A stretch of DNA of 64,000 bases. Source: JANQPA01 sp964548175. Lineage in GTDB: Bacteria; Bacteroidota; Bacteroidia; Chitinophagales; Saprospiraceae. A program made the translations under genes and the position numbers. Within the stretch, counting starts at the first letter, position 1, and each line of letters opens with the position of its first letter. The stretch lies in the NCBI GenBank assembly GCA_964548175.1, contig CAZJQS010000023.1:7150-71149 (forward strand), in the 5' to 3' direction. The notes below the pieces were generated by a model. It saw only the letters and a list, made by a program, of their open reading frames with translations. It made no database searches and was not told the DNA's origin. Positions 61,415 through 64,000 of this stretch are shown here, piece by piece.

Positions 61415-62563
61415 ATGACAAAACCGCAACACCTAATCGACCGAATTCAAAAGCCTGGTCCCAAACGCATTTTGTCTCTCGATGGCGGAGGAATCAGAGG
61501 CGCCCTCACCTTAGGCTTTCTGGAAAAGATTGAAGAACTGCTAAGCTATAGGTTTCAAAAAGATGATTTTCGCCTTTGTGATTATTATGACCTCATTGGA
61601 GGCACCAGCACAGGGTCGATCATCGCCTCCGGTCTGGCCATAGGAATGCGCGCCAAGGAGATCAAACAAATGTATTTAGCTATCGGTGGAAAGATCTTCG
61701 GCACAAAATACAACTGGTACAAATACTACCGCAGGGGGGCCAAATATAGTCATTTACCCCTTGAAGAAGCACTGCAGAAAATTTTTAATGGCTATACGCT
61801 AGGGGATCAACGGATCAAATCCTTGCTTTGTATAGTCACCAAAAGAGTGGATACTTATAGTACCTGGCCGGTCATCAATAATCCGCTTGGAAAATATTAT
61901 GACGACAACAAAGACATTCCACTGTGGGAGTTGATCCGGGCCAGTACTGCGGCTCCATCCTATTTTGAGCCAAAAATCATTAGGGTGAACGCTTTAAAGG
62001 AAAACATCCCGCAATACGGCGCTTTCATTGACGGCGGCGTCAGCTCCGCCAATAATCCCAGCTTCCAGTTGTTTCTTTTAGCTCAGGCACAAGGGTATAG
62101 AATCAACTGGAATAGTGGAAAAGAAGATCTATTCATAACCTCCATCGGCACAGGTACTTTCCGAAAGAAGTTTTTTTATGAAGATTTTAAAAAAGTTTCT
62201 CTGCTGCAATGGGGCAAATCTATTCCCAACCTGTTCATGGAAGACGCCAGCTATGTCAATCAAAGCCTGTTGCAGTTTTTTAGCAATCCTCCTAATCCTG
62301 TTGAAATCGATGGAGAATTAGGTGACCTTGATGGCGAAATACTGACTGACCAGCCATTGCTGTCCTATTTGAGATATAATGCCTATCTTACCAAAGATCA
62401 ACTGGATCAGTTACATCTGAGTTTTCGCTATGATGAGCAGAAAATTAAAAATCTGAGAGAAATGGATCAGGGACAAAACAGGCATATGCTCGCTGAAATA
62501 GGCGAAAACGCAGCCAGACAACAAGTGCTCCGAGAACATTTTCCTGAAGCATTTGATATTTAG
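61415..62563 (+). CDS. patatin-like phospholipase (CapV-like)
   Basis: This encodes 382 residues. All patatin elements are present: oxyanion loop LSLDGGGIRGALTL (23-29), nucleophile elbow GGTSTGSI with Ser65, and the dyad Asp206 in AFIDGGVSSANNP. The length and the KSLLCIVTKRVDTYSTWP segment resemble CapV, the phospholipase effector that CBASS signals activate to destroy the inner membrane. No cyclase is encoded here, so activation must come from another cue. It is sandwiched between the SLATT gene and the tandem-domain gene in one operon. Confidence 0.92.
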   Translation: MTKPQHLIDRIQKPGPKRILSLDGGGIRGALTLGFLEKIEELLSYRFQKDDFRLCDYYDLIGGTSTGSIIASGLAIGMRAKEIKQMYLAIGGKIFGTKYNWYKYYRRGAKYSHLPLEEALQKIFNGYTLGDQRIKSLLCIVTKRVDTYSTWPVINNPLGKYYDDNKDIPLWELIRASTAAPSYFEPKIIRVNALKENIPQYGAFIDGGVSSANNPSFQLFLLAQAQGYRINWNSGKEDLFITSIGTGTFRKKFFYEDFKKVSLLQWGKSIPNLFMEDASYVNQSLLQFFSNPPNPVEIDGELGDLDGEILTDQPLLSYLRYNAYLTKDQLDQLHLSFRYDEQKIKNLREMDQGQNRHMLAEIGENAARQQVLREHFPEAFDI

Positions 62564-62577
62564 CGAAATACTTGAAT

Positions 62578-63030
62578 ATGAAGCACTTTAATAAATCTGA
62601 CCAACCCGACTTGCCTTTTAAAAAGGCCGTGAAAAAGAAAATTCCTATCCGCTGCTGTCAAATCCATCAGCCTTTTTCCGTCCAAACTAAAGAAGGAAAA
62701 CTGGAAGGAGCACCTGGAGATTATTTGATGGTGGGGGTGGAAGATGAACTGTATCCTTGCTCCAAAGAGGTCTTTGCAGAATCGTATACGCTACTGGAAA
62801 TCAACGAAAAAATTCATTTTGAAAGCCTGGACACTTTGCAGTTACCTTTTCGACTGGCTGTAAAAAAACCCCTGCCGGTCCGATACCTTCAAATGCAAGA
62901 ACCCTTTATCATTGAAGGGCCGGATGGAAAGCTGGAAGGCGGAGCCGGCGACTATTTGATGGTGGGAGTGAAAGGTGAACTGTATCCCTGTTCGAAAGAG
63001 GTGTTTGAAAAGACCTATGAAAAGGTGTGA
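62578..63030 (+). CDS. tandem-repeat protein with phage-like GDYL domains
   Basis: This encodes 150 residues from the ATG at 62578 (an in-frame TTG at 62572 is ignored). It consists of two copies of one domain, about residues 13-70 and 89-148, each with PF-x-x-AVKK, a P-x-R-x-x-Q strand, GKLEG, GDYLMVGV and ELYPCSKEVF; the last copy ends EKTYEKV. From memory, the C-terminal half of this unit closely resembles a small protein widespread in phages (GDY..GV.GE.YPC...IF..TYE). It is 14 bp after the patatin stop and is the third gene of the SLATT-patatin operon. A sensor or decoy role is inference. Confidence 0.72.
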   Translation: MKHFNKSDQPDLPFKKAVKKKIPIRCCQIHQPFSVQTKEGKLEGAPGDYLMVGVEDELYPCSKEVFAESYTLLEINEKIHFESLDTLQLPFRLAVKKPLPVRYLQMQEPFIIEGPDGKLEGGAGDYLMVGVKGELYPCSKEVFEKTYEKV

Positions 63031-63035
63031 ATAGC

Positions 63036-63578
63036 TTATTTTTTCCTCTTCAACTTTCTAAACTTCCTCGGGCCATACCACAGGTACCAGCCGCTTAAAA
63101 CCATGGTCAACAATCCCAGCCCCAATACATTCATCGACACCAGTTTAAAGCCGTCGCTTATGATGGAGCCGTCGTGAAGCTGCTCGATCCAATCGGAGTT
63201 TCTCCTTTTAATGGACAGCACTTCGGCCGTTGTCCCGTCGATCTGAACCTCCCACCAACCTTTTTCGAATAATACCTTAATGATTCCCTTAGAAGGGCGT
63301 ACATCCATACGGTCGATGCCGGTGCTTTGATGATTCGGGTGCGCCTCGCGAAAAGCCAGGGTGGCTATCTCGGCTAATTCTGCGATAGGTTTCCAATCCG
63401 TTAGCTGATCGCTCTGCCCTTTTTGAGTGGGAGGTCGAAGGAAAGCAAACTCTTTTTTAAGCCCCAGAAAAACACCGGTTGCTGCGCTGATGATCAGCAG
63501 GACGGCCAGCACCAGACCAAGGATCTTATGCAGTTTACGGTATAGACGAAGATTTCGGGTGATGTTATTTGTAGACAC
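63036..63578 (-). CDS. PepSY-associated transmembrane protein
   Basis: This encodes 180 residues from a GTG start at 63578. An N-terminal helix (about 17-39, ILGLVLAVLLIISAATGVFL) follows a basic RLYRKLHK stretch, then a PepSY-like periplasmic part (about 60-135, IRPSKG-type VRPSKGIIKVLFEKGWWEVQ) and a second helix (about 148-168, NVLGLGLLTMVLSGWYLWYG). This is the short form of PepSY-TM proteins, which in Bacteroidota often accompany iron uptake or reductase genes. It is convergent with the defence operon (5 bp gap) and probably marks the island's right edge. Confidence 0.82.
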   Translation of the reverse strand: MSTNNITRNLRLYRKLHKILGLVLAVLLIISAATGVFLGLKKEFAFLRPPTQKGQSDQLTDWKPIAELAEIATLAFREAHPNHQSTGIDRMDVRPSKGIIKVLFEKGWWEVQIDGTTAEVLSIKRRNSDWIEQLHDGSIISDGFKLVSMNVLGLGLLTMVLSGWYLWYGPRKFRKLKRKK

Positions 63579-63856
63579 AAGTTTTGTTTTTAAGATACGT
63601 TACAGCACAGTTTCCATTGGAAACATAAGGAAAAGTGAAAAGAAATTCTCTATCAAACAAGAAAAACAAGGCGTTTTTTAACCACTACCCTCTCCTTTTG
63701 ACTTCGGGATGCCAAACTGGCACGAATCTTGTAATATTTTAAGCAAAATCGGATAAGTCAAAAAAACAGGAATAGGAAAATTCAAGATGCAAATCGGGAA
63801 CCTTAGCATTTCGTTCCTCATCGGTCGACAGGACTGATGGGGAACTTTTGTTTTTT

Positions 63857-63953
63857 TTGGTTTTTGGGTTTTGAGTTTTGAGTTTTGGGTTTTGGGTTTT
63901 GGGTTTTGGGTTTTGGGTTTTGAGTTTTGAGTTTTGGGTTTGGGTTTTGGGTT
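63857..63953. repeat. heptanucleotide repeat tract (TTTTGGG / TTTTGAG)
   Basis: About 13 units of seven bases, mostly GTTTTGG with some GTTTTGA, plus one six-base unit near the right end. A 92-codon leftward open frame across it (63678-63956) is only the by-product of the repeat. The rest of 63579-63856 holds no gene I can support. A small GTTTCC-ATT-GGAAAC hairpin is present near 63611-63625. Confidence 0.85.
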
Positions 63954-63970
63954 CAACGCTCTTATATTTG
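63939..63970 (+). promoter_or_regulatory. promoter whose -33 box lies in the heptad repeat
   Basis: TTTG (63939-63942, inside the repeat), 20 bp, perfect TATATTTG (63963-63970). Transcription would start near 63974, 12 nt before the ATG at 63986. Gain or loss of repeat units could alter what lies upstream of the -7 box. Confidence 0.65.
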
Positions 63971-63985
63971 TAGAAAATTAAAGAA

Positions 63986-64000
63986 ATGAACCAAATCTAC
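63986..64000 (+). CDS. start of a rightward gene, cut by the window edge
   Basis: Only five codons are visible (MNQIY). It is supported by the consensus promoter 16 bp upstream and normal spacing. The product cannot be named. Confidence 0.45.

Noticed and set aside
54242..63030. canonical CBASS, Thoeris or Pycsar locus
   Set aside because: TIR, SLATT and patatin effectors occur, but no CD-NTase, ThsA-type NADase sensor or nucleotide cyclase is encoded in the region.
63678..63956. 92-codon leftward frame rich in Pro, Lys, Thr and Gln
   Set aside because: It is the translation of a seven-base DNA repeat (period 21 in protein) and overlaps the promoter of the next gene. No start context or homology signal.
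1..64000. tRNA, rRNA, tmRNA or prophage genes
   Set aside because: I read both strands for tRNA-like cloverleaf ends, rRNA-like conserved stretches and phage structural genes and found none. A covariance-model scan would be needed to exclude them fully.

Overview
The window looks like a chromosome segment of a Bacteroidota bacterium, most likely a Saprospiria (Lewinella/Phaeodactylibacter-like) lineage. The phylum call rests on a SusC/SusD pair, a second SusC-type receptor, a type IX secretion plug protein, DUF5777 and WG-repeat proteins, promoter boxes of the TANNTTTG type, and the near absence of Shine-Dalgarno sequences. The order-level call is inference from gene style and repeat content. 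No rRNA, tRNA, CRISPR array, transposase or integrase was seen.

Layout. 1-6.5 kb: end of a DUF3179-type lipoprotein gene, an outer-membrane barrel protein and a SusC/SusD pair, all leftward. 6.9-18 kb: housekeeping genes (pdxJ, CPBP protease, cdsA, psd, WG-repeat protein, lysS, HDAC-family deacetylase, coiled-coil protein, asd), with a 616-bp gap at 14.6-15.2 kb that holds three copies of a short box and several hairpins and may encode small RNAs. 18-25 kb: a large lamin-tail-domain secreted protein with dgkA, then nhaA with an FNT channel, then glucokinase. Two very long perfect hairpins lie between the FNT gene and glk, and an interspersed repeat follows glk. 25-37 kb: orphan SusC-like receptor, methionine-type aminotransferase, phosphohexomutase, pcm, lipoprotein, tadA, guaB, DNA-3-methyladenine glycosylase and T9SS plug. 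37.5-41.5 kb: TolC plus MacA-like adaptor, DUF2064 transferase and a small secreted protein. 41.5-44 kb: a c-type cytochrome / DUF5777 cluster. 44-45.4 kb: bacilliredoxin and pdxH. 45.5-52.3 kb: a complete TetR-TolC-adaptor-RND efflux operon with a clear palindromic operator at its promoter. 52.4-54.1 kb: MobA-like transferase and P1 (DmpA-type) peptidase.

The accessory part is 54.2-63.0 kb and reads as a defence island. It has three consecutive TIR-domain genes, one of them a prokaryotic-YEATS/TIR fusion. Next come a 59-codon orphan gene and a leftward 973-residue protein of unknown family with an HEAANH motif. A rightward operon then encodes a double SLATT-type membrane protein, a CapV-like patatin phospholipase, and a small protein made of two copies of a domain that resembles a protein common in phages. 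No CD-NTase, ThsA, NTPase or nuclease is present, so it does not match a canonical CBASS, Thoeris or Pycsar locus.

The window ends with a PepSY-type membrane protein and a heptanucleotide repeat tract. The last unit of that tract supplies the -33 element of the promoter of a gene that starts at 63986 and leaves the window.
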